Under the pieces are notes generated by a model. It saw only the letters and a program-made list of their open reading frames with translations, was not told the origin of the DNA and searched no databases. Positions 13,388-26,836 of a stretch of DNA of 64,000 nt are shown here, piece by piece; position 1 is the first letter of the stretch; each line of letters begins with the position of its first letter. The position numbers and the translations under genes are program-made. Source of the DNA: Caprimulgus europaeus (taxonomy: Eukaryota > Chordata > Aves > Caprimulgiformes > Caprimulgidae); assembly GCA_907165065.1 (NCBI GenBank), contig OU015540.1, positions 5,750,001 to 5,814,000 of the forward strand, read 5' to 3'.

Positions 13388-14389
13388 CAAGTGAGGGTAA
13401 TGTAAGACAGCACCTGGGATCCTTAGTAAAGCTAGGAAAATATTGCCAAAACTGTTGTATTATTTTGCCTTATGACATTTCTGAACTGAGACAGATGACA
13501 GCAAGAAAATAAAGTTCACTGTCTGGGGAGGAGGATATCTCTCTTGGTTTTAAGGTATTGTCTTTGAATCTTGAAAACAGTTCTCTGTTGAGATGGTGCA
13601 ATGCTGTTAGCTCTAAGATCTCCAGAGGCCTGTGCTCACACCTGTAGTGTTAAGTGTTTAGTGAATGAATCTTCAGCAGACTCCTGGAGATACCTGTTGG
13701 ATGCCATGCCCAGACAGTACAAGTAGCAGTTCTTTCTGTGTCATAGGAGAGATGGGGTGTGTGTGTGTGGAGAAAGTTAAGAAAGTGTGAGAAAATTGTG
13801 TACTGACCACATGAATGAGAGCTGGCTGGCTTCTCAGTAGTTTGTCTCAGTTAGGATCAAATTCTCCTTCATGTCATGGCAATAGAAATAGTTTACATGC
13901 AAGAGAATGAATAATCCAGTGTGGATTCCTCTCCCTAAAAACTCTTCTTACTTTCTCTTCTTCACTCAAGTCTTTATTCCCAAGTATGTCCAGAGGATGG
14001 AGGTAAGTGTTGCCAGGTAGAGCAGCAGTATTAAGATCTCACATTTCCCAAAGCCAAGGGTGGACTGCTTAGTGATTCATGGAACTCCTCAGCCCCTCTT
14101 ACCTCACACACCTCTTCCAATAAGAGACGCCGATTTCCTAATTAGAACCTGATCAATGAAATCTCAGTCTCTTTCTCTCTGTTCAGTAAATCACAGACAA
14201 TTCCCACCGTCTGCAGCTTAGAATAGCGGTAGAATATAAACAACAAATTATTTCCTTGCTGAGTCCAGGCAGCTGGTTCTCATGTATCTACCAAGGCTTG
14301 AATCCTAACTACAGCTTCCAGCAAGGTTGTGTGTTTATGCTGTGGAATTTCTGAGCCATAGCAGACTGTGGGTGTTTGTGTGTATTTTG

Positions 14390-14960
14390 TTAACCCAAAG
14401 AAGTCACAAAGCAGGGAATGTTATTTGTATTTATTCCGTTCAAGCAATTTATGGAACAGGGTCTATATAATTAAACCAGAGAAGTCCCCTGGCACTTTAC
14501 AAGCTTCTGTAGTTTGCCTGTAAACTTTAGAGCATATTTCAGTCGCACTGCTGGTGGCATTTAATTTTCAATAGCAGGGATGCAATAGGAGCTATGGTAA
14601 TGTAACCCCTTCAAAGCTAAATGAGGATGAAAAATGTGCTTGGTTTTCCCGACCAAGGGATGCTTTTACTGCAGTAGAGCCTATTATCTACATGCTGTAT
14701 GTGTCAGCCTATTCACATTAATTGGAATTACAGCTTCAGTGAAAGGGTTAATCACAGTGCCATGCTGCCAATATAAATGACTGTATCTATAAATGAGCAC
14801 TGAATTCCAATGAAACCGTGTCAGTATTTACTGGCGATCTCTATCGAAGCAACAGATGAGATCATCAACTTGAAGGATGTTGCAGTGATTTTCCGACCCT
14901 GTGTGTGTGAGTGCGCAAGCAGCAAGGCGCATCTCAGGCTTCACAGTTTGCTCACGCCTG
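14390..14960. promoter_or_regulatory. Candidate conserved non-coding element, about 570 bases
   Basis: This is repeat-free sequence with many intact-looking transcription-factor words: TAATTGGAATTA (about 14719-14730), GGGTTAATC (about 14746), several TTTAATTTTC/AATTAAATG words, CTATAAATGAGC, and CpG retained in an AT-rich background (GCGATCTCTATCGAAGC near 14833). All six frames are broken by stops, so it is not an exon. The texture is typical of deeply conserved intronic enhancers, which is inference. Confidence 0.38.
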
Positions 14961-17900
14961 TTTGCTCTTTTTTATTCTTTTAATTAAATGCTGTGGAAAG
15001 TGGTGTTAGAGATTCCTCACCAGGAGTTTAGTTTCTGATGAGTTTTTTTGTGGGATGTAACGTATTATAGTTACTAGGGCGCTTGACAGTTTCATATTCT
15101 GTTCCTGTTGCTGGTACATGAGATGTGTTAGGTCATGACACAGACGTTGTGTTCTGCATAATGCTTGGCTGGTGTGTCTAGGCCAGGCCACCCATGAGAT
15201 ATCCAGGAACTGCACTGACTCCTTTTATAACAACCTGTTAAATATATATCTTAAAACATAGAAACATTGCTGGGGAGCCTCAAAGTCAGCTTAGCCAACT
15301 TGGAATTAAGCAGTGGCAAATCAGGATGTCATTGCTTGGCTGTGTGTACATTGTGCTGTTTACCCTTGTCTCTGGGTAGATCCTGAATGAGAGTAAGGAA
15401 ATGAGGTCTTTAGAAAGGCAATGACAATTGTTTCAGACAAAGAAAGTCTTTTGGTAAACAGTAAGCCAGGTCAAATTTGAAGAGGAGATGATTTGGAGAC
15501 ACTTGTACAAATGAACAAACAGTGTGGAGAAATAAAGTCATGGGCTTTTTCTTTTGGTGTCCCTAAAGACAGTCTGAGCCAAAGAGTTTGAAGCCAATCA
15601 ATTTAAAATGAAAAGAGTAGAAATCTTTTTATTTTATAGACTGTATGGCTTCAAGGTGCTGCTGAGAAGAGGAGCTCAGTAGGTTTTAAAAAATGGTGAG
15701 ATACCTTTATGGACAAATAGTAATATCTAGTTTATATTAAATATTTGCATTAAACTTAAGTAAGGACATGCAGAGCTCTACTTTGAGCTGTAAAGGCAGC
15801 CTCTTACTAGTGAGGTTAGGAAGACAATTCCCATGCATGCTGCTTATTTTTTGGGTTGTGTCTACATATGGTTTTGCTGCTGCTTTATCTGGCAACATTC
15901 AACTCCATCCTTCGGAAATACTTGGGAATGAAGACTTGAGTGAAAAAGAGAGAGCAAGAAGAGTGCTTAGAGAGAGGAATCTGTGCTTGATTATACACTG
16001 TGCTTCAGATGAACTGTCTTCACTGTTGTGTCATGAATGTGGTGCTGGTCACCGTTCTTGGTAGGATCCTGGGCTGAAATGACAACCGACCTGATCCTAT
16101 GTAACAGCTACATCAAATCTGTCAGGGTTTGTAATCTTTCTTGTTTCAAGTTCTACTTTCTCAGAAAGGAGTGTTGAGATTTCTTAGTAATTCATATATA
16201 AATCATTTGGGTCTAAGTTTGTTGGTAAGGAAGTTAGACAACTCTTTCCAGTATCACAGCAGTGTTTTATGTGTCTGAGCTCCTAAATAGTCTGTGCCAA
16301 AAGGCTGCCCCTAGACCAATACTGTCTATATCCTCAGAGCCCAGTCTTGCCAAATATGAAGTTCTCTCTGCTTCCAGGTCTTGACCATGCTGCTGTTTTC
16401 TGCCAAAATTATCAAATGGAAACCCGAACTCCAGTGGTATTTCATTGAAGAGCATCCCCAAGGTGGTAGACTTTATGCCTTGAAAGAGAATATCCAAGAT
16501 ATCAGACAGCAAACAAACCCAGAAGCATTGTAACACAGCTTGAGAACATTGCCAGCCCTGGGGCTGACACTTCTTGCAGAAAAATAAAACCTTCATTAGT
16601 GTCCTGTTGGACTGGTAATAATCTAATACAGTCAATAACTTTTCTATGACCTGTTAAATTAACAGCCAGTGCACACACTGTCTTTGAAGCACACCTCTTT
16701 CAGGAGTTACTTGAGGAGTTGCTTTGCAGATCTTTAAGGGGAACTGTCACTTTCAAACTTGAAAGCAATCTCAAAAGTGAGCACTTGCTTCTGATGTGGT
16801 TCAGCATGAGTGCAGAACATAGAGGGGTAAATGGGAACAAGGCTTGGTATGGAAGAAGGGTGTGGTGGAAGGACAGACACCACCTTTAGCTTCCCAGTCT
16901 TCCTTTGCTTGCCCCATCGCTTGTGTACCCTGCTGTCCTGTTGCCTCAGCATTGACAAGGCGTGTGAAATGCAGTAGGACAGCTGTGCAGGCAAGGAGTA
17001 ATAGTTTAATTCTCTTTTCTTGAGGAGGGAAATGAGGCTAGATTGAATAAGAAGGACCTCGGAGGCTATTTTTCAAACACAGAATGATACTGACAAACTG
17101 CTGACTGAAAGGGGAAGACAAAACTCAAGTGGTTAAATGTTCAGAGAGAGTCCAGTCTGCTGAGATTCCAGCACAGCCTCAGCATCAGATTGGCCAGGGC
17201 ACACCAGTGGATGATGTAGGTCTCAGAAGGAGCAGGATGGGTTATCCAGGGATTACTTTTACTAGCCTGAGAGCTCTTGTTTCATCTCAAAGCTAACAGC
17301 ACTGTTGAGAGCTCTGGATCCGAGTCCACATGCTTGGCATATCTGCAGTTTCAGTTATTTTCTCCTTGAACCCAACAGAGTATCTCTGAGAAGCATGTTC
17401 TAGCTGTTTGTTTCTCTTTTGCATCTCTATCTTCTCCCCTCTCCTCCTCCTCACTCTTGATGAGTCTCGAGAGGAGAAAGAAATCACAGTTTTGATGGAG
17501 TGCTATTCTTCCAGCAGCCGTCTCGCACTCTTGCACACACAATCAAAAATAACAATGGGGCTCATCGGTGGAGCAGGCCAGGCAGCAAGAGATTGATTAG
17601 AGATTGTAGGCCTCTGTTAACTCCTCATTCTTGTTAATTATAAGTTATTTTATTTTTATATTTTGTTTTCAATTTGCCCATGTGGTTGCTGGAGGCTTGA
17701 TTGCTGCTGAGCTCCGGGAGCGCCTGCCTTTGCTGTGTGAGCGCGATGCCTTCCGGCCAGATGATTGCTCTGGAATTCCTGGAAGGGTCAGCAAGGACCC
17801 ATTGTGGGTTGCACTAATCAGAAGCTCTAAAACAGGAGCTGCTGAGCAACCTATAGTGCTACAGCATCAAATCCTGTATTTAAGCTTGCTACACATGATT

Positions 17901-18000
17901 TTATAATTTTCTTTCAGATGTTGTAGCAGGCTGTTTCATGTTAGGACCTAACTTTAATTCTTCCTACTGTCTTCGTCTTATTCCGTTCTTTCTCATTCTT
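14961..18000. other. Intronic stretch, no gene seen
   Basis: Includes TCTCC-rich pyrimidine sequence at 17424-17452 and a TTAATTATAAG-containing patch at about 17634-17660. The open stretches here (98 codons at 15768-16064, +; 122 codons at 16267-16635, -) match no known family. Confidence 0.6.
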
Positions 18001-18060
18001 TTTTTTGTTTGCTTTTTTGTTTTGGTTTGGGGTTTTTTGTTTGTTTGTTTGTTTGTTTTC
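18001..18060 (+). repeat. T-rich low-complexity tract with (GTTT)n
   Basis: Runs of T are interrupted by GTTTGC and TTTGGTTTGGGG, ending in five GTTT units at about 18036-18058. An open frame across it translates to a Phe/Val/Leu-rich string and is a composition artefact. Confidence 0.85.
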
Positions 18061-18330
18061 CTGTCCCAACAGTTTCTCTTTTACTACATGAGCTTCCTTA
18101 AAAATCTGCCTATCCCCTAGGGCAGGTTAGAGTTTTTTCCCTTTCTCTATTTTTTCTTTTTTCTCTGCTCCTCCAAATGAGACCAGTCACCTCCAGGATA
18201 GTGGAACTGGGGGAGATCTAACAGAAGGTTTTCTTTTTACTGCAGAATTTCTGAGCAAAATGATGCTGCTCCAAAACTTCAGGAGGCTGCACTGAAGCCT
18301 CGTTCCAACTGAGCAAAGTTGATGCTCTTT

Positions 18331-18405
18331 CTCTCCCTCTGTTTCCCATCTGTACGAGGTGGATAATGCTCCTGCCAATGTCACTAGACTGTTGTGAGGA
18401 TAAAC
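18331..18405 (+). repeat. MIR SINE relic
   Basis: CCTCTGTTTCCCATCTGTACGAG followed by GGATAATGCTCC and then TAGACTGTTGTGAGGATAAA follows the order of the MIR core and 3' part ('cctcagtttcctcatctgtaaaatggggataat...gttgttgtgaggatta'). Confidence 0.65.
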
Positions 18406-19710
18406 AGACTGTGCTGATGGGGAACACAGAGCAGCTTTGGGCTGGGGAATACGCTCCCCTGTTACCTTTCGGTCTGGTACAATACCCATTTCCAGCGTGT
18501 TGGCACCACTTGCTCCCCTTCCCTGCCATGGCTGTGAGGCTGCCAGGGTAGACCCAGCCATGCACGTAATTAATGCTGATGATGTTGGAGAATTATTCCA
18601 GTGACTGAGTCTTTCCTGACTAACAGGAGGATGGGATGCATGTGTCTTTCTGAAAGGTCAGAGATCTGTCTTGCTGATGGGTGCAGCAGGTAACGGAAAT
18701 GAGTTCAGGTTTTCCTCTCTGTTGTGGTGACTGACTTGTTATGCTGTGGGGCAGGTACGCAGCCCCTCACTTCAAAAAACAAGGCCTGGTTTTGGGCAGA
18801 AAATGTCTGCGTTCCCTCTTTCTCAGCAAAAGAGCAGGGCACTGGAAAAGGGCAGTTTTCAAGTTATTCCCACAAATTCTGCATCTGACTTCAGCCTCCA
18901 TCACAGACAGTACTGCTGGTGGCCTCATCCAGGTGATGGCAGACATCAGCCATCCCAGCTGAAGGACCCCAGCATCTGCTTCCACGGCTTCTGCAGTAAC
19001 CAAATTACTGGAATACACATTTTATTTTATTTTTATTTTTTTAATAAGTTTGCAATTTACCTGCCTCCAAATCCTCTTTTCCTTCATTAAAATATCTCTT
19101 ATTTAAGGAGATGGGAGACACAGCCCATGCTTTCTAGGGGAGAGTCATGTGCACCAACACAGACCATAACTCATTGATGAGAATTAATTAAACCAGAGCA
19201 TCCAGGCTGGCACAGCAGTGTGTGTGGCCCTGGAAGGACATGTGGTGTAGGGGCAAGTTATGCTCTAGCTCGGCCTGTGTCTCAAACCGGGCAGCCGCTG
19301 ACTCCATCCTCGTGCCACAGGGCAGAGCCGGGCAGGCCCTGAGCCCAACAGAAAAGCTGCTGCTGTGTCAGCATAAGTTAGCAGGAGGCAGAGCAGATCC
19401 TGCCTGACTTACCTGCTACAATAAAAGCCTCTCCTTGCCTTTTTTTTTCCCCTCTCCACCATGTTCCCAGCACCTGCGTGACTGCAGTTTGCTGAGGAAG
19501 AGTTGTTCTTGTCGCCGGCTGTGCCCAGCCTCCCCGCGGGAGGTCTCGGGAGAGAAGGATGCCTGTGTCCCCCCGCTGCTGTGTTTGAACAGCTTACAAA
19601 GGACTGTGTGGGCTGACAGGGCTGTGTTTACGCACCACGAGATGAAGACAGTGTTAAATAATGGATAAGGCAGAGGGGACATAAGCAAACCCCTCCTGGA
19701 TTCTTGTTCC

Positions 19711-19840
19711 CATCTCTGCTGCTAAATCGCTGCATGGCTTTGCTCTAGGTCACTCGACCTTCTGGTTTCCTCTATCCCTCTCACCTGGGTGCAGGATATT
19801 ACCATTCGTGGACTTCCACAGGGGTTTGAGAAGCTTTTTA
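19711..19840 (+). repeat. MIR SINE relic
   Basis: Several MIR blocks are found in the right order: TCTCTGCTGCTAAATCGCTG, then CTAGGTCACTCGACCTTCTGG, then CATTCG and CCACAGGGGTTTGAGAAGC. They correspond to 'tctgccactaacttgctgtgtgacc', 'gcaagtcactcaacctctctg' and 'cacagggttgtgaggc'. Indels and substitutions indicate great age. Confidence 0.6.
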
Positions 19841-22800
19841 AAATGTTCTGCAGTGTGGAAGCTGTGTGTGAAGGGGTTGGAGATGTAACCAGCACAGCCA
19901 GCTTTTGTTATACGTGAATGGATGCAGGAAATTGTCCCTCAGACACGTGATGCAGCCAGCGTGGGCCAGAGGGCCTGGGGTGGCACGGCCACTCCTTTCC
20001 TTTTTTGTGGTTACCTGCCACCTTTAACTGGCATTAAATCTCTTCAATTAATTTATTTATTTGAGCTCTGGTAGTTTCAAAAGATGTTCTACTTAGAGTC
20101 TGTGTGATCAACACTCTTGAAGCAGAAGGTGATGCCTTCAAGTCCAGGCGATGGGGGAGTACCAAGGTGTCACTGCAGCACACATGAAATGGGTGTTTTG
20201 CAAAGCAGCTTTTGATTCGCGCTCGTCGCCTTCCCCGACGGCTCTGTTGTGAATTTGCAGAACACGGCAGAGCCGTGTCAGCAAACCACAACCCCCACAT
20301 GGTTATGTTCAAAGCTGGGAATGAAAGGAGTGGAAATCGCTGGAGGTTTTTATCCTTTTGCAGCGGAAAAGTCTTGAGTTTCTGGGTACCCTGCATCTCG
20401 GCCATCTTTCCTGGCTTCCCCACAGCCTCAATTACTTGTCTGTCGTTGGACGTGAGGAAGAGGGGACAGGTCATCTCTCCTGCTTTGGATCAGTTCTGGA
20501 CCTCTGTGCTGGTGTTGGTCTGCTCCAAGGCCAGCGTGTTCAGCCGCAGCAAGTCTGTGTCATGATATTGTCTTCTATGCCACCCGTGTGTGACAAATGA
20601 TGTCAGGGACTTCAGCAATGCTTGTGGCTCTTTCCTCCACTTCTGATCCTGCACGAACATCCCCTGAAGCCTCTGAACTAGCTGCAAGGACTGGCTGGCA
20701 GTGCAGGGGGCGTGCAGGCAGAGCATTGCTGAGGGAGTTCAGGATGATTTTTGTACCACTCCTTCACATTTCCATGTATGTTCCAGGTACAGGTTTGTGA
20801 GCCAACCTCTAGAAAAAGCAGTTAGCTCCAGGAAACAACTCTGGGGGGAGATGCAATTGGTTAACACCCAACGAAGCACCCACCAGCCTGTGAGTGCCCC
20901 AGATCATCACAGCACAGCTCAGCCTGCACAAAGCCACCAGTGAGTGAGTGGCAGCCGCTGCCTCTCTTCTTTCTCGAGTAAGCAGCACGTTGTTTAAATA
21001 CAAATATAATTAGAACTTATCTCTTGCTTTGGGAGTTATAGCTACTACCCAAGCTTGACTGGGGCAAAAGATTTTCTAATCTCCAGGGAGGGAAGAGGCG
21101 GGGTGTGTGTGTATGAAAACATGTTCATAAATACGGAAACATAGTGAAGGATTCCCGTGCTGGTATGGTCTTGGGACTTCTATTGTCTCTATCTGAAGAG
21201 TGGATCTGGGCTTATGTAAAGGTCTTCTCCTTTATTTGTTGTGTGTATAGATGCTTGTGTTGTGCCCTTGTCTAGGATTTCAGAGTTACAAGGTTTCAGC
21301 CTAAACTTAATTTGGGTGATGAGGTGGTTGGCCCTTTCGCACAAGGCTTGGCATGTGACAGGGGAGGGATGTAGTGGGGCAGTAGTGAGGAGCAGAGAAT
21401 GGGGTGTCATGGTCACAGGTCTCCTGTGGCAGCCAAAGGGCCACAGTCAGGGGTGAGACAGGAGCTGGGATCTCACAGCCATATGTTCCTCTGTCATCCT
21501 TGTATTGCTTCCACGCTTCAAAGTCTAAATGCTCGATTACTACACGGCTCTTAACCATGAAGTTAGTGTTGCATAAACCAGTTAATACGCCTCCTCCCAA
21601 ACTGGCTTGCCAGTTTAAGATAAGAGCCCATATTTCAAAGCTTGTTAGGCAGCTCTTCTTCCTGGGATCCTGGTCTCTGCTGCATTTGGGTGTTCCCTGA
21701 GACCTTTACCTAAACAAAGGTCTCTTTCTTTTTGAGAAAACCATTGTAGGAAAGCAAAAGTATGAACTGCTGTGAGTGTACCTTCTGCTTTGCTCCACGG
21801 CTTCCCACCTCCATTTGGAGGCAGTTATTGCTGGAGAGGGTTGGAAGTACATCAAGCATTCAGCCATGGCATTTGTGGAAGATTTGATGCACTTCACAGC
21901 ATCGAGGAGTCTTAAGCACAACGTGCCATGCAGGTTCTCCAGATCATAACATGTCCTGTCAGTGTTGCAATATGAATCTATTACTGCTGGTGTCCTTGCC
22001 ACCGTGCTGTACGTGTGCAGCAATGACAGAATGAAGCAGTAAACTGAAAAGCCTTCTGGAGAGCTTTGTTACAGGGACTGGCTGCTGTGATTCTGATGGA
22101 CTCCTACCCTCTGCTACAGAACAAGTTTTTGCAGCTCAGCTCTTTATGCTCTGTATACTTAAGGAATTAATACTGAACATGGATACAGATTAATGTTAGG
22201 ATTTAATAGTGTATTAACTGTCTTTGTTGATATACATGGAAACAATGAAAAACCTATCCTGTTCTCACATTTGCTTCAAACAAACAAGTGCACGAATCAT
22301 CCTAACTCCACACACAAAACCCATTCATTCTGCCCCATGTGAATGTTAGTGGTAAGAGCAGGTAACAGCACTGGTTTAGGACTTTGGATTTAATTTATTT
22401 CATTTGCCAATTGCATGAGAACATCCTTTGAGGAAGAAGTGTGGAAAGATATTTTATGTCAAATCTATCTTGTAAGGTTTCATTGCTAAATCACATTGCT
22501 GCTTTCTCTTCCACAGGGGAAGTAGGGAATTTGAGAGCTGGGGATGACCTCCAGCTTTGGTAACTCCCAAGATTATCTTTTGATGGCATCTTTAGCTTCT
22601 AGAAAAAGACAAGCTTGTCTGCCTGTATCATGGAGGGAATATATCAATTTGAGGTTTGAAGATTTTAATTTCTCCCTAATCTGTATTCAGTTTCAGCTAA
22701 AGTGAGCGGTTGGTATCAGTGGATCTATCTCAAATGTGTTCTGGGGAGCTGACATAAATTTCAACCTTAAACTGAAAGGTTTGTCTGTCTTAATGGAAGG

Positions 22801-25240
22801 CTCTGGAGAGTGTTTCTTGTGGTAGCTGTCACTTTGCATTTCTGGGACGTATCTGACTCTGGAGAGGGGACTGTCTGCAGATGACTTTTATATGAAGCAG
22901 GTAGTGGAAGAGCTACTTGCAGCACCAGCCGGGGGTTTGTAATCGCGTCAGTGCATTCACTGAGTGAGTAGTTCTCCTGCCACGTGCAATGTAGCTACGA
23001 TGACTCTGCAGCAAGGGTTACCAGTCAGCTGTCAGTTTGCTGGTCTGTTGTGTTTCTGGGTGTTGAAAGGGCCCAGCTGACAAAGGCCCAGAGGTTTTGG
23101 ACATGTGTGTAAACAGCTATCCTTCGCTGTATTTCCCAGGAGGCTGTCAGACATCTGTGCATCTCCCTGTCAGGCAAGAATCTCACCACGTTGTCCTGGC
23201 AAAGCACAGGAGATGTCCTTGGCTTTTTGGCACAGTCACTGTGCACAAAGTTGTTTTTCTTCATGTAATTCCATTAGAGTGATGACAGTTTCAAGTTGGA
23301 ACAGAAAAAGACCTGATGAAAGGACCATTCTGTAAGTGGGGAAGATAGACAGAGTGGGAGCAGTAACTAGCAGTGTAATAGACGGTGATGGATCTATAAT
23401 CTCTGAGGCTGCTGTAAGCAGTAAATTCCTAAATAGTGTCCTTTCAGCCTTAACCTATTTATTTGCAAAGTGCTAAATTTAATTTGCCTTAGTCTGCAGG
23501 AAAGCAGCATCCCAGGAATAAACCTTTAGCCCAGCCAAGAAGCTGTGCCAAAGTGCTTGTTCCAGCATTTCCATTTCCTCTTTGCTCTGCACAGAGCATC
23601 AGAGCTGTGCACCCCAGCACATCATCTCTCAGGTGCGTTGGTGTCACAGGGCTGGAGTCAACGCTGCTCAATGTGGGACGTATCCTGCTCTGGAGCCTTT
23701 TCAGAAGGGGAGATTTAATAGCCACAGGTTCAGTAAAACCACCTGGACTCTGTGAGAGCAGGATGAATGAACCTGTCCTAAGGTGGGAAGGTACATGAAA
23801 GCATGTGAGCATTTGTCCTGTCGATGTAGGACCGCAGTACTAAAGGCTCTCAGCTCAGAATAACTTCAAGAGTTGAACAGCACATAAAAGCTCATGTATT
23901 CTGAAACCTCCACAAAGCCACATCTTGAGGAATAAAAGCAGTGAGTTTTCCAAGCAACCAACTTTCCACGCATTCACCCTGCAAAGTTTCAGTGAATGTG
24001 GTAAAAAGTAGATTTTCCATGCATTGCTTCTTGTTCCTGGTAGCACTGTGATGGTGATATACACAGCATGTGTTCTTCTGGAGCTAGCAAAGAGGTTTTT
24101 TTCCCAAAATTCATTATTTAGTAGAGTTTTTAGAAATGTTGCTTTGATAAAATATTTCAGGAGGAGATGCTCAGTGTCTGAATCCAGGAGTTGGCTTTGA
24201 GTGAGCATTCAGTGTTCCTGTAGTTGTCATAACCCCGATGAAGTGCAACGTGGGCTGTCACTAATCCTGTTGCTTCAGAGAAAGTTGGTTCTCAGTTTCA
24301 GAGCTTTGCTATTTTCCTGCCTCCAGGAAAATACACATTTGTTTTAAAATAAACAAAAATAACACTGCCAGGAATTGAGAGTGGAGAATTACATGAACTT
24401 TTTGCCTGCTTTTTTCTTTGATATGGAGCTGATGGGAAGGGTAGCTCTGCCACAACCCAGGAAAGGACCTTCCTGAGCTGATACTGAATTTGCAGTGGGG
24501 GTCTCTTCTCTTCTGGAATGGTGAGAAATTGCCCCTCAAAGAGTGGGTGCTGTGTGATCTGACACACTTTCCTCAGCAGTTTGCAGGTTCTTGGATCTTA
24601 CTCTTTCTGCTGGTAGACACTGGTGCAGATGAGAAAATAAACCTTGTTTGTGAGTCAAGAAGATGTCTTTCTCCAAGGGCCTTTTCTCTGCTATTCTTCC
24701 ATTTAAAAGCACATTGTCATAGAAAATTTCATTAGCCACACTGGAAGTCTCTCAGCCTGCAGTCAGCTTGCCAACAAGTGGCAGACGTACAGTGTTGATT
24801 AATATTTACGTTTGGAGATTCGCACTTGCCCAGGGGATTGTGTAGAGAGCCATGAGTACTTCACCCTTGGAAGAGCCTGGGTTTCACTCTCTGCACTGAA
24901 TTGAGCATTGATAGGGTGTTAAACTGAAATGGCTTCTGCACAAAAGCAGAACTTGATCAGCTTAAAACACATTTTCTCACCAGATTTTCCCCTTGGAAAT
25001 CTACAGGTCTACAGGCAGGGGGTAAGCGGGCAGCATACCAAAGGCCTACAGACTGCAGAGGGGCATCTCCAGTTTGCCAGAGCTGCTTCCATCACTCAGG
25101 GACTGAAATTTTAATCATTGAATTAATTTTTCAGAAACCAAAGTGCAAATCTGTACCCCCAGTGGCATTAATAATGAATGCAGGGAAGACAGGCATTAGA
25201 AGGAGAAAGAAGGGCTAGGAAATTTGGCTTTGAGAATGAA
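19841..25240. other. Intronic stretch, no gene seen
   Basis: A small CpG-rich spot at about 20217-20241 (CGCGCTCGTCGCC, CCCCGACGGC) and a regulatory-looking piece at 22925-23015 (TAATCGCGTCAG, CCACGTGC) stand out. The longest open stretch is 146 codons (20034-20474, -), faced by a 117-codon stretch on + (20212-20565); neither is recognisable. Confidence 0.55.
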
Positions 25241-25241
25241 C

Positions 25242-25264
25242 TTTATTATTATTATTGTTATTAT
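25242..25264 (+). repeat. (TTA)n microsatellite
   Basis: About seven TTA/TTG units in a row, short and imperfect. Confidence 0.9.
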
Positions 25265-25654
25265 ATGATCATTATTTTGAAGAGATAATGTATGGGTTGG
25301 ATCTCCAGCCTTTCTGCCTGCTTTGTCCATGCTTTGTCTAATAGATTCTGCTTCATTTCTGTCCAAGACATCTTTCTCATACCTTCCCCCTCACTTATCT
25401 TCACCTGGATTTTCTTTTCCCGGGTAAATAGCCAAGTCTGTACACACATTGTCCCACTCCTCATCTCCAAAGCAGCTCCCTGCAGCGTTGCAGGAGCTTT
25501 GGTTGTATGGTGGAGGGCAAAGCAGCCGGCTGCAGGGTTCACCTGCTCTGGCAGAGTTAAAGAGGACAAGGCCTGAACTGCGGCCAAGATGCCAGAGCTT
25601 TTGCCTCGGTTTTGGCTCCTTCCTTCCTCTGAAAGACTGTGCAGATATTTTTTT

Positions 25655-25835
25655 TTTCCTAATTAAAAGTATTATATACCAGAAGATTAATTAGAAATGA
25701 AAGTGATTTTTTTTCCCCTCTCTTTGTGTCAATGGAGAAGGCCTGTGCCAGGCGACTGCCAGAGGGAGCTGGGATTTCTCCCTTTAATGGATTCTAGGCA
25801 ATTTGCCTCTGGACAGCTATCTTATAAATAATGAA
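25655..25835. promoter_or_regulatory. Candidate conserved non-coding element
   Basis: TTAATTAGAAATG (about 25687) and CCTAATTAAAAG (about 25658) are followed by a balanced block (TGCCAGGCGACTGCCAGAGG) and AATAATGAATG. Repeat-free, with paired homeodomain cores, but support is by eye only. Confidence 0.22.
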
Positions 25836-26810
25836 TGTTTGCACAGATTTCCCCAATTCTCAGGCAGCGCAGGTGGTCTTCATTTCAACCATCCCAAACA
25901 AATCTAGAAGCAGCACAGCCCTTCCCATCCTCAGTCACTACATCAAAGGGGCAATTCTTCATGTTCTCCCTCGCCCCCTCATTGCACGCGTCACGGAGAC
26001 CACCTACGGTTATGGATTTGTATCTTTATTTATTTGAAATCTCATCAAGCAATCACAACTGTGCTCTGCCATCCCTCCTCCTTGTCACACGGTGCTGCCA
26101 GCAAAGCCAGCTCGGGCATTCGCAGTGGGTGGGCACGTTTGTACAAGCAGGAGGTCTTCTCATGGTCAGATGGGCTGATGTTCTCAAAAGCCTGTAGGAT
26201 TGTTGCCAGCAGACAAGACTCAAGCCCAGGTGCACACGTGTGTGATTGCAGGACATTTCCAAGGCTTTTGTGCTCCCCTCCAAGGCTCACAGTAAGAGGA
26301 TGATTTTTTCAATTGTTATATTAATCTTCAGAAATGAGGATTTGGTTCAATGGGTGCTCCACAGAGACCGGCCTAGAGGAGAAATCCTCTCCCAGAAGGA
26401 AAGGTATTCTTGAGTTAAAAGCACCCACAAGTGATTTATGCAGCAAAGGGACTTTAAAGTGGCCCTGATTCAGGAATGAATTTCAGCCTGGAGGAGGACA
26501 ACATAGCCTGAGGGTTTCTCTTCATATCATGCCACTTGCCCCGTTTATTTCCTTTCTGTGAAAATTGAAATGGTGACTGCAGGAAGATGAAGGTGAAGGT
26601 CCAGAGCTGCAGAGAGCTCCTGTGGTCATCAGCCACCTGGTTCAGAGAGAGGCTGGGGATTGCTCCAAGAATCTTTTCTGTGGCTCTAAATACAGCAGCT
26701 AATGACACCTTCCACTCAGTGGGAAGAAAACAGAATTACTAAACTTGCAATTTGGCACAGTGGGAGTGTGAGTTTGTCCTGCCAGGTTCTTGTTGCTATA
26801 TATTTCCAAG

Positions 26811-26836
26811 ATTTTTTTTTTATTTTTTTTTTTCCC
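26811..26836 (+). repeat. T-rich tract
   Basis: ATTTTTTTTTTATTTTTTTTTTTCCCC leading to CAAGCAG. It superficially resembles a strong splice acceptor, but the sequence after it (26842 onward) has no protein resemblance. Confidence 0.85.
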
